DNA of 64,000 bases from Tigriopus japonicus (GCA_010645155.1 CM021316.1:10520700-10584699); one strand, 5' to 3'; shown: positions 1 to 13,585, counted from the first letter of the stretch. The notes: a model not told the origin generated them from the sequence alone. Program-made: numbers and translations.

Positions 1-348
1 GCAAACACGATATTCCATGTAGGAGGGATTACCGTATCACGTTAGAGACCAGAAGGCGTTAGCATCCAGGCTTGCAAAAAATTGTTGAATCTAAGACCCA
101 TGACATGGATGAAGTATGTTGAGGAGGATTGCAAAATGATTAAAAAACAAAAGAAGAAATTGGAAACCTTTTAAAAATCTGGAGATTTGGTTGCATTTTT
201 ATAGAATACAAAGTCTAACGTCACAAATGATCTGAGTAATGGGCAAAAGGTATTTTGACCGTCCTATTATATTCACTCATTTGTAGATCTCCGTCCCGAA
301 AAAACACTAAATTCTGGAAAATAAGAGGTTTCCCTTAGGTCCGACTCC

Positions 349-619
349 AATGGATGAGTGTAATCGAAGGAATTCAGCTGGGGATTTTGGGTCCAAAATG
401 GCTAGGGATGCGTCAGAGTCGAGACTCATCCTCCGTAAAACTTAATCAAAATTCGTGAGCCCAAATCGTTTTCTTCATTTTGACAATCAATTAAAATAAG
501 AACTTTTTCCTCACGTAGCAAACTAAAACTAAGAAATGTTCGAACCTAGTTTCTGACCCATCCCTAGCCATTTTGGCCCCAGAATCCCCAGCTGAATTCG
601 TTCGATTGCACTCGTCCAT
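349..619. repeat. Short fold-back (inverted repeat) element
   Basis: About 68 bp at 350-418 is repeated in inverted orientation at 552-619. Both arms carry the motif AATTCAGCTGGGGATT and the phrase AAAATGGCTAGGGATG, with roughly 135 bp of unrelated spacer between. It looks like a small MITE or fold-back relic. I found no clear target duplication and no coding capacity. Confidence 0.75.
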
Positions 620-629
620 TCATCATTAC

Positions 630-1178
630 TAGGGCCCGGAAAAATATTTGCAAAAAAGTGACAAAATATCCAACTCATATTTTCTTCAAAAGCCCAAAAT
701 ATTTGGAAAAAAGCCGGATATTTAAGAAATATTTTTTTTTCACATGGCCATTTTTGTTATTTTTGTCTGTGTTTACCGATTTTCCAAATTTGTTTCAGGT
801 GAAATTGATGGATTTGGCCGTTTTGGGGGGTAAACTTGACATGTAGTTGATTTAAGCAATACAATTTTCAATTTGCCTCAATAGATGGCGCATTTTTTTC
901 GTTTATGACAGTAGTTTTGATTGTGAATGTCCAATCTTGGTACAAATGCCATTTTTAGAGGTTTCGGTATTTTGTGTTCATTTTGGAAAGGCTCTAATGA
1001 GCATTGGTCATTCCTTTGCTTTCCTCAATTTTTCCCAAAATATTTTTTTTTACTAGAATATTCGAGAAAATATTTATTTTTTCCTTGAAAGAGCCAAAAT
1101 ATTTAAAAAAAAACGAGGAAAAGTGGAGAAATATTTTTAAAACATTTTACACTTTGAAAAATTTATTTCCGGGCCCTA
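630..1178. mobile_element. hAT-like MITE with 8-bp TSD
   Basis: The 549-bp element starts TAGGGCCCGGAAA and ends with its inverted copy TTTCCGGGCCCTA. It is flanked by an exact 8-bp duplication, ATCATTAC (622-629 and 1179-1186). The interior is A/T-rich and internally palindromic, built on iterations of AAAATATTT. An 8-bp duplication with a TAGGG-type terminus fits the hAT superfamily. Short ORFs inside look like chance. A truncated second copy ends at about 37542. Confidence 0.85.
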
Positions 1179-3878
1179 ATCATTACAAACAATGATTGTA
1201 ATCAATTCATGACAGATTTAACTTCATATTCAAACTTCATGAACTAAGTTCAAATTTTAATTACCAAATACCCCTGAAAGGGGAGTACATGTAACTTCGC
1301 CCGATCCCCTTTTGGTTTATACACAGGAGGGTCCAAAACTCTCCCCTTCATTTTGATTGACTCCCGCGGCTTTCATGATTTGAAAACTCGTTCTTTCTGC
1401 TCAAAACGGGACATGAGGCAGTCTACTCACGGGCTGCTACTCATTCTCAGTCAGTCAATATTCTTCTTTTCCCATACGCACTAACCAAACTAACGAGTGA
1501 ATTTCAAAATTGGACAAACTTTTGAATTTGTGCTAGTGAAATGATGAGCCATTTCCCTTTGGCCTTTCTGGGAGGGCTCACAATCCTCAAGACTTGAGAG
1601 TCTCACAATTGCCTTAATTGCCTTGATTTTAATATGTACGTACGTGACTCATCTTTGCTTTGCCAGTAGTGATCAAGGATCAAAGAAAGAATTCAGTGCT
1701 ATGTTGCCAGTTCTCAGTCTTCAGTGCCATTTTTCCCGTTTGAGCCAGTGATGGCACGACAAACAGTTATAGACAAACATTACTTGGATTTCAAATTTCT
1801 GGCAAATTCATAGGATCTCAAAACCACACAAAGTTTTTATTGATCTTGAACAGATGACTAGTTAAAAGACAAAAGTGGCATAAAAATCACCTTAGAAGCA
1901 AATTAAATTGGCAAAAAAACAGAGAAAATAACTATTCAAGGAACAGCAATGGGCAAAACAAAAAATTGAATATAGCAAGTTTTAGAAAAAGTCATGAAAC
2001 TATTAAGATTGTATTGCCGATCTCTTAGGCTAGTTCTGGATATCATTGTTTTATCATTCTGATCAATTCGGATGCCTCATTGATATTGATATTGAAATTG
2101 ATAAATTGGCATTAACATTTTGGATTGATTATAAAAGTGACGAATATTGAACAAACATTTTTACCTAACAATGTTTTGCTTGATATTTTGAAACCCTAAT
2201 CTTCATACCCATCATACGAATGTAACATTTTCAGCCATATGCTACATCGCTTCTACTGATTTACAGTCTCGGTCACATACTTTTCCAGCACCAGGAAGAT
2301 TCAATCAACACTTTTCCCTCATTTACATGGCCGTGGTTAATGTATCCTTATCTTAAACAAGGACACAGAGAAAATTGACGGAGAAGCAAATGTTGAGAAT
2401 AGCTTCCAATTAGACTATCTTTACTCTCTCTTTCCTCCCTTGGTTCATGATCCATTGATGAACAATAACCAAGAGTGCTCTCCATCTTTGGGTTATAAAA
2501 ACTCCAAGTACACAAAAGATCAAGAAGAATTCAGAAAAGTGTAGAATTCAGGGTCAAGGACTAAAACCAATCGGAATACTTTCAAGCTACCAAAATATAC
2601 CCAATATACCAATCTACCAAAGTGGTGTCCACCAGAATTCTTAGTGATGAACTTTGTTGTCCTTTGACAAATATGATGCATGTATGTCTGCTTCCAACCA
2701 AATTGATACTGTGGTGAGATTTGATGACAAAGTTTTGTTATTTGATCCACATTTCTTCTACCATCAAGAAAATCATCACATAATGTTTCACATTTATTTA
2801 GGTGTCATTCTCTGAAATCTTCATTTAATTTGTGAATCTTGGATAGCATCATTTCTTATTCTTTCTTAATATAAAATTGTTTGACTAAATTTCATTTTTA
2901 CTCTCAATTTATCATGCTTATGATCTTTGCTTTCGTTTTGTTCCCTTTCAGTGCCTCTGGTTAATAAACTTCTGCCATGCTTATTGAATGAATGGTGTTT
3001 CTTGTTTCTTAATAGCTAATTAGAATTTAGATTTTTACAAAGTCATTGGTAGTGTACAAGATGAGCCTACATTTAGGCCAATTTTTCACAAATGAGGTGG
3101 TAAGGATACAGGCCCTCGAGTTTTTAACATGGGAGAAACACTTTGTACTTGTTGAGTTTTGGACCCTCTTACGTATTGGGGAAAAAGAGTGTACTCCCCT
3201 TTCAGGGGTACATGTTAATTACATGTTAGTACCTACATTTAGTAAATTTTGATCTTCGAAAGTTTGAGGTTAACTTTTGCTTCGCCCGTACGTAGTTAGA
3301 ATATGAATGAAATTTTGAACTCTTATTTCAGATTACAAATCATATTCCTCATTAGATATTCATTCAATGTGGAACGTTCATCTTCAGTCAAATGCCAGGA
3401 TAGGAGATTTTTGAAGGAAAGATGCGTATTCCCAAAAGTACAAATGAATGCTACCTAATCGCAAATTTAAAAGAAGCAATGACAAAAAGTACTTTTGTTG
3501 TAGAAAGTGAAAAATATAGCAAATATTTGGTAAGTTTCCTAAAAATTTCGGAAGTGCTATCCTTTGAAAGAAGCTTATGTTATTTTGTGTACATGCAAGT
3601 AAAGGCAGATGACTCGCATTCCATTTGAGTGGCCGAACTCCATAAAACTATCCGATTTGAAACCACAAGCCACAGAAAAATGACTGCATTGTCTTATTCC
3701 GATTGCACTCCAAAAACTCGCGCGAAATGTACGTAGCTCGTTAAAAGCCGCTCATTGCATTTGGTAGTTTTCTTTAGGAGAAAAAACTCTGCCATTGTCA
3801 TTCACTCATCTCCTTCCAAACGAGAAAGAGGTGACTCTTCCCCTTTTGCCACTTTTTCAAAAAAAAGGACGATTCGAT
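1179..3878. other. Intergenic stretch, no gene recognised
   Basis: AT-rich sequence. The short ORFs here (for example 2520-2750 on - and 3046-3252 on +) have no recognisable domain and no coding-like composition. I see no RNA gene. The last ~150 bp before 3879 must hold the promoter of the secreted-protein gene; a TATA-like TTAAAAG lies at about 3742. Confidence 0.5.
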
Positions 3879-6800
3879 ATGTTGAGATTCGTTTCTCTGG
3901 CATTGATTTTTTACTTTGTGTATAGAGTGCAAGGAGACGACTATGCTCCTGCTTACCAAACAGGCTCTGATCCCGCTCTTCTTGAGGCCCAAGACTACTA
4001 CCAACAACCTACACCGCAATTATACTACAATCGACCAAGGCAAGATGGAATTTTGGACGGAGGGCTAGGCGTCGTAAGTACTATTTATCATTTAATCATA
4101 TCTTAATAGTTCTCAATCCTCAGACATTGGGATATGACTATAAAAATAGGCATGTAACTTCAAATTCATAGTTCAAGTGACATCTTTTAACAAATGACAA
4201 CTTTATTCAATGACACATACATGGTCTAACAGATAAATTTACACCGAGTTGAACGTCGTCAGGTCCATAAGGGTGTACAAGAAAGCATTTATTTCGGTTT
4301 GACAGAAGTTTAGACACATAGAGGCATCTTTCTACTCAATGTGACCGCCCTTAGCCTTGATGACAGACACTAGACGGTCCCTGAAGCTATCACAGGCGGA
4401 CACCACGTCGGTGAGGGGAACATTGGACCATTCCTTGGTGATGGAGGCCTTCAGGGCGTTGATGGAGCTGTGGCTGGTCTTGTGTGCATACCCCGAGTTT
4501 GAGAACGTCGAACGTCGGTACATTTGCAAATGTAATCGTGACTTACAGGGAAACCATTCCTTTGTATCGGTTAAAAATCCGAGGATTGTTGAAAAAAAAG
4601 AACAATTTTATGATAAATGACGAGCGCTTGGTAATTGGGACGTTTAGGCTGCTGTTTTCAGCTGATGATTTTCGTAAACAAATCTTTGTTTACCGGTACC
4701 TTCCCAACTCGTGTAACCGTAAAAGAAAGGCTTTTGATCATTCCGACATCTAAAAACCCACATTATGCCTAAAGAAACATCAGTTAGACCATGGACCTCT
4801 AGAGATATGGACGTTGGTCGGAAGCCAGATTTGATTTTGCATGACCACGAGCAGGCCGATCGAAATGCCTCTTAAGTGCTAGATTAATTCCTTCAAATAA
4901 TAAATGAAACATATCTTTTCAAACCAAAGCACCATGTAAGAGTTATAAGTGCATGGTTGGTTCAACCATTCATGGACAAATTGTCTAAAAGAAAGTTATA
5001 CAATTAATATTGTAAACTGTGTAGATGACGCTCCAGGCTTAATTCTGTTTAAGTTGCTACTCTTGCTAGTAATTTTGTCAGTGTTTAGGACACTTGTAAA
5101 AACAACTTGTGGGGTCTACTTATTGGCAAAAGACTTTCCAACCTATGATCATGTAAAGATGTTTCAAATGAACAAAATTTGATCTAAAGTTCAAATTGGA
5201 ATATGCATCTAATGGGTAGTTATGGGTAGGGCAGAGGGCAAACTTGCCTAGAAATGCATTCCCCAATAAATTAAAAGTACTTGTTGCAAGTGCTTGATTG
5301 GTTCAAACTATCATAAGCACATAGTCTTTGAATTGACTATTGAGATTTAAAACATGTTAAGTGAATCTTTTTCCATGAAGATAAATCTTTTATCTCTTGA
5401 AAACTGCCATTTCTAAAAGCTGGTTTATTACATGGTAACCTCATAAAAGGTTATTCACAATGAATGGCAATTTTATATCAGTCAGATTATTTTGCCTACT
5501 TTCAGTTATGTTAATAACAAAGCATTTAAACTCAAGACACATTTTCCAATAAACTCATTGTTTGAATCAAGTTCATCATTTCTATTTTGCAATTTTGTTC
5601 ATTCTCTACCACAACACTTATTTGACACTAGGATAGCACTTTCCTTAAAGGCATGTAAAAATTACTTACAGCTTTCAGACACTTGAGCATAGCCATTAAA
5701 CTTGCACACAATCAGAAACACATTTTGATATCACAACTTCAGAAAAAGTTTTAGGTGTGCACATGAAAGAAATCACTTCCTTTACTTTTTTTTCCAGTTA
5801 CTTATGTGATATTTTTTTCATAGCATTGCTTTTCATTGGAATCCAAGCAATTAGACACAAGTAGATCTTTATCATGGATGATCAAGTATTGAGGTAACAG
5901 CTATTTTCCAAACAATTAGATGTTCCCAACTTAAGGGGACTTGAAAAGTCATTGCTTGGGATACTAATAAATCAAAAAGTATTTCAAATTTAACAGCAAT
6001 TTCAAGCCATAGTTTTTTTCACAATGGTAGTAAAACACTGTCTCACTTAGTTAGGGGTGAAAGGTATTTGAATTTATTTCCAGTTTTCAGACACATCAGC
6101 ATGCTCATTTAACCTTGCACAAAATAAGGAACACATTTTGCTCTTACAACTTCAAGACAAGTCCTAGAGGTGCAAATAATAGATAAAAATATCTAAGGGT
6201 TGTTTAGTTATTTATGTTACTTTCTTCATAGCTTAGCTTTTCATTAGAATCCAAGAGGCAATTAGACTCAAGCATTTTTGTACCAGGGAAGATCAAGTTT
6301 TGAAGTAGGAAATATCTTCCAAGCAATCAGATGTTCTCAACTTAAAGGAACTTCATTAGTCACTGTTTGAGAAACTAATTTTTCAAAAAGAATTTCAAAT
6401 TTGAAATCCATTTCAAGCTTTGTGTTTTTCACTCAGGGGGCATTACACCATCCCACCTAGTTGTTTGATCATTCTGGTCAAAAGTGAAACTTGTCAAATA
6501 GTATGAAAATTGGGGTCAGTACTCACTCTCTCTCTCTCTCTCTGTTGAGCTATGTGGTTTGGGCTAAAGCAAAACAAGTCTTCCCCTGTATCTTTCAAAT
6601 TCAAAAGAGTAATAGAAATCCTTACCAAGAAATAAGTCAAGGAGCAAACCCTCTAAGGATGGAAAAGTATCACAAAAAGAAGCCATTTGAAGCACTGATT
6701 TACACTTCACCAAAACAATTCTTGAGATCATTTAAAACCACTAATTCTGCTGTTTTGAAAGTAACTTGATCCACCTGGTTGGTCACTGTTGCTAGAAAAT

Positions 6801-9800
6801 CCTTGGACATGGGCACTTTTGTGAATCAATATGATGATTTTCCTTGCAATTGAAGTTTTTAATTCGGCCACAAACATTTTGAAAAGACACTATGCTTACA
6901 ACTGCATGAAGCGATTCTCAAGTGATGCCATTTCATGTCTTGACAAGCCAGTTAATATTTTAATGTGAAATTTACTCAATAATCCAAATCATAGCATTTT
7001 GGGTTTAAACTGTCAAATTTTTGCAAATTGACACTCAAATATGATTTTTTTTCTTTGATGCTATCAAAAGAGGGGGCTTGATTAGCAGAGTTTTTTTTTC
7101 GCAAACCTGGGCATTTTTCTGAGCTCACTGGGCCCCTCGTTATGGCGGCAAATTCAAACCATTTTGACATCGGCCTGCTCTCGGTCAGACCATTTTTCCG
7201 ACCAACGTCCATATCTCTAGATGTCCGTGGTTAGACTTAACATAACAAAGAATGGAACGTGTTGTTGGTTGTGAAAATAAAAACAATAGTCGACGGTCGA
7301 TTGGGAATTCGATCTCATTCTTTTCATACGGATCGCAGCCATTGCGATAAGTCGGGTTTAGCTGTCAAACGAATATATTCATAGTCAAACTTGATATGCC
7401 ATCAAATTCCGAATTGGATGTGCTCCATTTGGGAAGATAACCTTTCACTCGAAAGTATATGGAAGACGCACAACTGAGACCAAAATCACAGTCAAAAAGT
7501 GGATTTTTAAGATATATAAAAGAAGACGTCGTTTTGCACGTCTTTCAACACAGAAGTATAATAACATGATCATGTTATTATCACATTGCACATTTCAATC
7601 ACTCATATATGATTGAATAACACTCAATGCACATTTGCGTGCTAGCTCATCAGCCTTTTAGTGTCTTATTGCTGAAGGAAAGTGGAAGTGGAAGAAGAAG
7701 TCAATCCCAGAAAGAACTTTGACATCATATGAGAAAATTCTGAATTTCCGCACCGTATTGTAAGCAAATAGCTTGCGCATTAAAGTCAGAGATCCTGAGA
7801 AGGTACATTTTCCAGACGCTCAATGATAACTCCAACGTCATATACTGTCGTCAAAATAGAGATCAAGCCAGAGAACAGAATGAACAAATTCACTCGCCGA
7901 TGTATCCATGAAGCCGGAGTCATTGTCCATTATTTTTACCCATGGACTTGTGCTTTGAATGGATTGGGGATTGAAAATAGAAGAGCAAGTGTTTTATATT
8001 AAATGTCCGTCTCTTGGAAGAATGGTCCAATAGTTGTTAAATTTGTTTCAGAAGGCTCTTTCAAAAAAGCCACTAGTATTCCCATCTAATTTAGGTTCAG
8101 ATGTTAGTCCTCGAAAGTACGAGTAATATCTGTAATCTTCGATCAGCTTCAGTTTTTTGAGTGGAAGGCCAATTTACGTGTTTTTTTATATATTGAGAAT
8201 AAACGCTTTTAATGCCTTGTATGTACCACTACTTTGTATTTTCATTCGTCGACTTCTTGGGCACCATCGTCAATCAAATTAGGTGGAAGATTACCAATAT
8301 CGGCAAAGACAAATGTAGCAAAATTTTAGATAAAAGCAACAAAACATACTTTTTTGCTAAAACAATGTCAAGAATTGCTATTTCAACTTCAAGTTGTGCA
8401 GAAAAGAAAGGCATTGTTGCAATTACCAGGCCTAAACCTTCGTTTTAGTTACCTCGCACGCTCATCAGAAACACAGGTCTTCCGAACTTTTTTTCCCACC
8501 AAAAATGATGACGTCACTAGTAATTGCTGTAATTGCAAATACCAATCGTTGAAAGATTCTCTTTGTTTTTGGTTGCATGTGAAAAAGGAAACGAATCTGA
8601 TCAAAATTGGGATATCCTCGAGAAATACTTTCTCAAGCGCCTTCAAGCAACTATTATCGGCAAAAATGGGCGTGTCGTCTTTTATCTCCGCATTAAGCAA
8701 ATGTTGAAGATTAAGTTGCATACAATTCGCCAAATACCCTTGTTATTCCAAAAGATCATACTTGAACAAAGCATTGGACGAATAATAAATTTTGAAGGCT
8801 TTCTTACACATTCTAAATTCACCGAGAGTAGAATCCACGGTAAGTTTGCTTGGTTTGAGGATGTTATTTATTTTGGAAGGTTTGGTTTTATGCACTGAAT
8901 TTGATGAACTCTAGGCAACCAATCGATTACACTTCCTCTCACACTTCTCAAATTGAATCAAAGCAGCCATCACATGTTTGCACTTGGCCACATTGCTCAT
9001 TCCGGCCTCCTCAATTTCCATCTCTGCACAAAATGCGGCAAGATTTCACGCAAAGAATTCACATATCGGACATACATTTTGGCAATAACAGCCATTATAG
9101 CCTTAACAATCACTGTATCTTGGGAAGTCATGGATTTTTCGATATCTTTTTCGAGGGCTCGAAGATTTCGTTCGAATTCTTGGATTAGGATATCGAATAG
9201 TTTGGCAGGCATGATGATAATAGATTTGTTGTGGTTTTGGGAGTAGATCCGTTATTTCTAGTGCGCCATGGAAAGGTATCCCTTGAGATATTTTAAGATT
9301 TTGCAATTCAAAAGCTACTGACAAGGTACACATTCTTCAGAAACTAAGACTTCCTACTTTTAAAAGCACGTTCTCTTATTTTTTGCTTGTTCACTCGATC
9401 TTGGTGACCGCTGATTTGCCGTGCACCGTCCAGAGATTCAATTCCCTGTTATCCAAAATATGGAAAAAAAACTCGGGATATAATTTAAACCTTAGAAAGT
9501 GTAAACAACCAGTTTTGAATATAAGAGGTCATAATAAATGCATTTTACATGACAATTTTTTCTTCCAGATTGGATTGGCTGGAGCCTTGGGCATCGGAGG
9601 TTTGATTGCTGGTTTTGCTCTTATTCAGCAAGCAGCAATAGCTCGTGAGCAGATTCGAAGTCAAATTAACGCGGACACTGCCGTGGCGGCTACTATTAAC
9701 ACTCTGTTACCAACTCAAACAGCTGCCATCACATCTTTAACGGCCTCCCAAACTTTGGCTACCAACCAACTTACACCATTGTGCGCCACATCAGCTGCAG

Positions 9801-9907
9801 TTCTTGCTGCCATCCCCGCAACTATTCCTACGGGTAGTGCTGCTGCTGTGCTCGAGCCAATCATAAATGCTTTAATTACGGCCTTAATGAGTAATCCTTG
9901 CCCATAG
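3879..9907 (+). CDS. Small secreted Ala/Gly-rich protein, family member A (two exons)
   Basis: Exons are 3879-4073 and 9569-9907, giving 177 aa. Exon 1 (65 codons) starts at an ATG followed by a hydrophobic signal peptide of about 18 residues, then a Tyr/Gln/Pro-rich stretch, and ends before GTAAGT in phase 0. Exon 2 follows TCTTCCAG in phase 0 and opens with a Gly-rich hydrophobic helix (GALGIGGLIAGFA), then a Gln/Ala/Thr-rich tail with two cysteines near the C-terminus and a TAG stop. ATTAAA hexamers at 9908 and 9918 are plausible poly(A) signals. The 5.5-kb intron contains transposon debris. Layout matches members B and D on the other strand (signal exon ending near an Arg-Gln motif, phase-0 intron, hydrophobic exon-2 start), though sequence identity is low, so common ancestry is inference. 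Function unknown; secretion predicted only from the signal peptide. Confidence 0.7.
4332..4529 (-). pseudogene. Mariner transposase C-terminal fragment
   Basis: The minus-strand reading contains a stretch beginning KTSHSSINALKAS that matches the C-terminal end of the transposase at 45.4-45.8 kb (ATSHNSINGLKTS and following residues). Only the region after the third catalytic Asp is left; the catalytic core is absent. It lies in the intron of secreted-protein gene A, in antisense. It is an old remnant of the same mariner subfamily. Confidence 0.65.
4788..7231. mobile_element. 2.4-kb inverted-repeat element with internal tandem duplication
   Basis: The ends 4788-4860 and 7150-7231 are inverted copies sharing TCTAGAGATATGGACGTTGG and, further in, GAGCAGGCCGAT. 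A TAG triplet abuts both ends, a possible 3-bp target duplication. Inside, about 370 bp at 5680-6053 is repeated in direct orientation at 6084-6462 with clear divergence. No transposase is visible, so it is probably non-autonomous. Superfamily unassigned. It sits in the intron of secreted gene A. Confidence 0.7.
6526..6543. repeat. (CT)n microsatellite
   Basis: Nine uninterrupted CT units inside the 4788-7231 element. Confidence 0.9.
7232..9568. other. Remainder of the gene A intron
   Basis: No recognised gene. Overlapping open frames occur on both strands at 8350-9330. The 71-codon minus-strand frame 8997-9212 is the most coding-like (acidic/basic amphipathic composition), and 8449-8733 on - has a faintly gag-like reading. 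Neither has a domain I can name. Confidence 0.4.
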
Positions 9908-9923
9908 ATTAAAATACATTAAA

Positions 9924-11224
9924 TTTTCCTTCTGGTAAAGTACTGTAAGTTAAAGTACCAAAGAACAGGATTTCGGAGGACTCTTTTCAATCATGTACTA
10001 AATGCACCGTATGATTCAATATGATACTCTATCAAAACTAAGGCTTTTCACCGGTGATCCAACTTGCGGTATTTTATCATTGGCTGTTTTATTGATAGTC
10101 TAATATGTTGCAGTATTCAGTTGCCTTTTCATGATCCAGCCGGCATTTTTGTTGAAGATGCACAATTTTCTCAGCCGTAAATTTTAAAGTCTTCTCTAAG
10201 AGTTGGGAAGAATGTGTTTCGCCAAAGAATTGGGCCAGGAAGATGAGACTGATGTCTGTCAAGTGACGTATTTCAGTGATAATTCATTTAGTAAAAAAAA
10301 CCAATATTGATCCTATAGTTCCCATGACATTCATTCTGACCTTTGTAATTTTCATGTGATGTCAACCTTGGTGAAATAGAAACACTTGTCTTTTTATGTT
10401 ATTATTGGTCAGTGCTTGACTCATTAAAACGTTTTTTGGACGTTTAGGCTAAATAAGCTCATGGGAAAAATCGTCAACTAGGTCGGGTTTTTTGGTTTCC
10501 AATGCGAGAGGCAGATTGGAACTACAGTTCTATATACACCGAAATGTCACTCCTAAATTGTTCTTGATTCAATAAGCTTGCACTGTGTGTGCAATGGGAT
10601 TTGACATTGAGCACAGGTAGTTAAGTGATTCAAAACTGGAATTCGCGAATTCAGGGAGTCAGTGTCGGAATAGATCTTTCCATTGCTATGCTTGAACTAG
10701 GGCAAGGAGGACGATATTACTTGGAGTGGGATCGAGCGAGGGCGCGTTACTGCGTTGGTGTGAATTTTCCTGCGTGATAGCCTGGAGTTAATGAAGAAAT
10801 CCAATATAATTCGAATTAATGTCGTTTTATTGACATAAGTCATAAAACAAAAGTCCACAAGGATTCAATGAGCAATCATTTGATGCCCAATTGATGTCTC
10901 TCAAAGAACTCAAACTGTGTTGTTTCATTGTGTTAAGTCAGATATCTTCAAACTCCTGATCTACTGACTTGCTTTGTGATAATGATTGTCCATCTTTTGT
11001 TGAAAGCAACATTGTTTTTATCATTGGGATAGTTCTTAGACATTCTTCCCTTTGTACAATGATTTGAATGTTCTTCTCTGTCTTTGTTTTTAGTACCTAA
11101 TTGGGGTTCTAAAGCCAAAAGAAGACTGTAAAATGTTGAAAAAAAGATACAAAAAAGATTTTTTTTTGCATTCTATGAAGAGAAAAATGTCCTTAATCCA
11201 TGTCCATTGATGTGCAAATAGGAC
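9924..11224. other. Gene-free stretch
   Basis: About 1.3 kb downstream of secreted gene A. I see no ORF of interest, no RNA gene and no clear repeat boundary. Confidence 0.5.
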
Positions 11225-11700
11225 TAGTGTAATGTAACATTTGGCATCCGGATTGGCAACCATCCGGACTAACCTCCCATTCTACAATGCTAGCCGGAAA
11301 ATTGAAGTCGCCAACTACAAGAGTCGAGAACAAACCTCTCGAACTAACTCGTTTCCAATGAATTGGAGAACTGATAGAAATGAAGTAGAGCTACAAGAAG
11401 GTGGTTGGCTGATAAATTGTTGCAACCGTAAGATCAAGAGCCTTGATGTGACAAATCAAAACTTTTACTTTTCCATTCGACATTTGAACATGACTAAGAA
11501 GTAAGTCTTTCCTGACATATAGACATACGCCCCCATGTGCGAAAATAGGAGAGTCGGAGAGCTATTGCTACTTCTTCATCTAAAACTCCTGGACGAAGCC
11601 AAGGCTCTGTGATAGAAATGAAGGAGACCTCTCTACCAATGGCTAGCTCCTCCAGTACTCTGACCTTTGTGCTGTCTTTTTGGAAATAAGACAATGCAGG
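11225..11700 (-). pseudogene. LINE endonuclease fragment
   Basis: Read on the minus strand, 11694-11494 gives a segment with ITEPWLRPGVLDEEV, typical of the TETWL motif of the endonuclease-exonuclease-phosphatase domain of CR1/Jockey-type LINEs. Further along, after frameshifts, comes VVGDFNFP, the GDFN motif of the same domain. Order and spacing are right for one domain, but stops and frame changes separate the parts and the rest of the element is missing. A dead LINE fragment. Confidence 0.75.
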
Positions 11701-12593
11701 TTCAAATAAAGCCCTTTTATGGGCTTAAAGTCTTCTGATGGACCAAGTCTATCAGTTCTTGAACTTTCCTGTCTAACCTTAAAAAATCCTGCTTACTAAC
11801 AAAATTTTGCCCTACAGGATGGGATTGTTGGGGAGGGGAGGAGGTGTCACGCTACGTACAGGGTTAGGCAGAATTAGTGAAACATGGATATTGTGAAATA
11901 ACCCTTTCCCAACAAGGTCAATAGGAAAGGGTTGTTGTAAGAAGTTGGTTCGCAAACAAAATACTATAACATAATGGAATATTATTTGTCATGTACCCCT
12001 CTGAGCCAAACCACCGCCCAGAACGTCTTGATATCAATGTTACAACTTGCACGCGCCTATTCCTCCTCTTGGTTGTCATCCCATGCTGCTTCAACTATAA
12101 CCGAAAGTGGTCCTTGTTACCCTTCTTGGCCTTTTCAAGATCTAACCATAAGTAATGGGGACAAATTTTAGTCTTTAGCCATTGTATTCATGGATCGAGC
12201 CGGATTTCATGTAATCTTAAAGGTAGTGGCCTTAACCAACGTGGGAGTCCTTACCCTCTTTTTGACACCTTGTCCAGGGTTCCATGACAATATTCCTGTA
12301 TCCTCTTATGGTTTTTAACCTTTCATTTGAAATTGTGGCTCACACCAAGGGCCATAATCATGATCTTGAATCTAATGTTTCACTAATTCTGTCTAACCCT
12401 GTAGAGTAAGACCTTGGTTGCTCATGGGAGAAACTGGAAGAAGGGGAATGAACCCCATTGTTTTAATAAATGTTTGGTGAAACATGTGCACATGATGTTT
12501 CTTGTTTTCATCCTTTACGTTGGGGTCTCATTAACGCTTGTAAAAATAGGAAAGTCATTTTCATATGTTATTGCTCGGAGTTAGTACTGGGAT

Positions 12594-13585
12594 CAGGGTG
12601 GGCATTTGATTTTTGGACATTTTGTCCACCCCTGTCCAAAAGGTGTCCAAAAGTGTCCAAAAATAAGGCTGTCCAAAAATAGGAGTGTCCAAAAGTGTCC
12701 AAAAATAGTCATTCGAAAAATAGTGGTTGAAAACATTTTTAGAATAACATTCTACAAACTTTCTCTCCAAAATAAACGTCACTTGACGAAATCTAAGCCA
12801 GAATAAGTCAATTCAGCATAAGAAACTTACACTTAATACCTTAAATGAGCCAATAACTTGAAGGCCAAACTGGACATTTGAACTTTCCACTCTTTTCATT
12901 TGACCACCGAGCATCGTTCAAAATGTGGGAAAGAATGATCGACTGAAGGAATGAACGAACAAACGAATGTGAGCATTGTTGCAAGTGTTTCCCATCCAAG
13001 AGACAAGAAGTCTTTTGACCTGACTGTCCAAAAAATGTTAACTATAATAAAGCACACTCAAACTGATATCAGATTGCAATGTGGGTATTATAATGCTTTT
13101 GCCAAAGAATTAAAGCAGTGTTGTTTTGCTACTAAAAAAGACAAGACTCTTGTTTACAGATGAGGAAATAAAATGTAAATCTTGAAACATTTTGAACAGT
13201 TACACACATTTTACCATATTGTATAAACAAAACATTTATTTTTTTAACATTTATTAACAAGTTATCATGGCAAAGTTTATTTCTCCAAGTAATGTTCCCA
13301 TTAATAGAACTATTTTTGTTTAAGTACACAACCATGCATTCTTTAGAGTTCAATTACTTATGTAGTGTAACTGGTTTTTCGTCTGATTTGTACAACTTTC
13401 TTTTACGTTTGTTGGACTTTTGGACACTTATGGACATCTTTTGGGGATTTTTGGACACCCTCTGGGGATTTTTGGACACCTTCTGGGTATTTTTGGACAC
13501 CTTCTGGGTATTTTTGGACACTTTTGGACACTTTTGGACACTAGGGTGTCCAAAATGCTCTCGATGTCGAAAAATGCCCACCCTG
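12594..13585. mobile_element. hAT-like non-autonomous element with TGTCCAAAAA arms
   Basis: The 992-bp element starts CAGGGTGGGCATTT and ends AAATGCCCACCCTG. It is flanked by an exact 8-bp duplication, ACTGGGAT (12586-12593 and 13586-13593). Just inside each end is an array of TGTCCAAAAA-type units (12600-12715; inverted at 13410-13555), so the arms can pair over 100 bp or more. The middle is A/T-rich with no transposase. The 8-bp duplication and CAGGG terminus fit hAT. The Phe/Leu/Asp-rich ORFs here are simply the repeat translated. Confidence 0.9.

Noticed and set aside
8449..8733. Gag-like protein on the minus strand
   Set aside because: The phrase resembling gag (QRESFNDWYLQLQQL) is short, lacks a zinc knuckle, and no LTR or polymerase is nearby.
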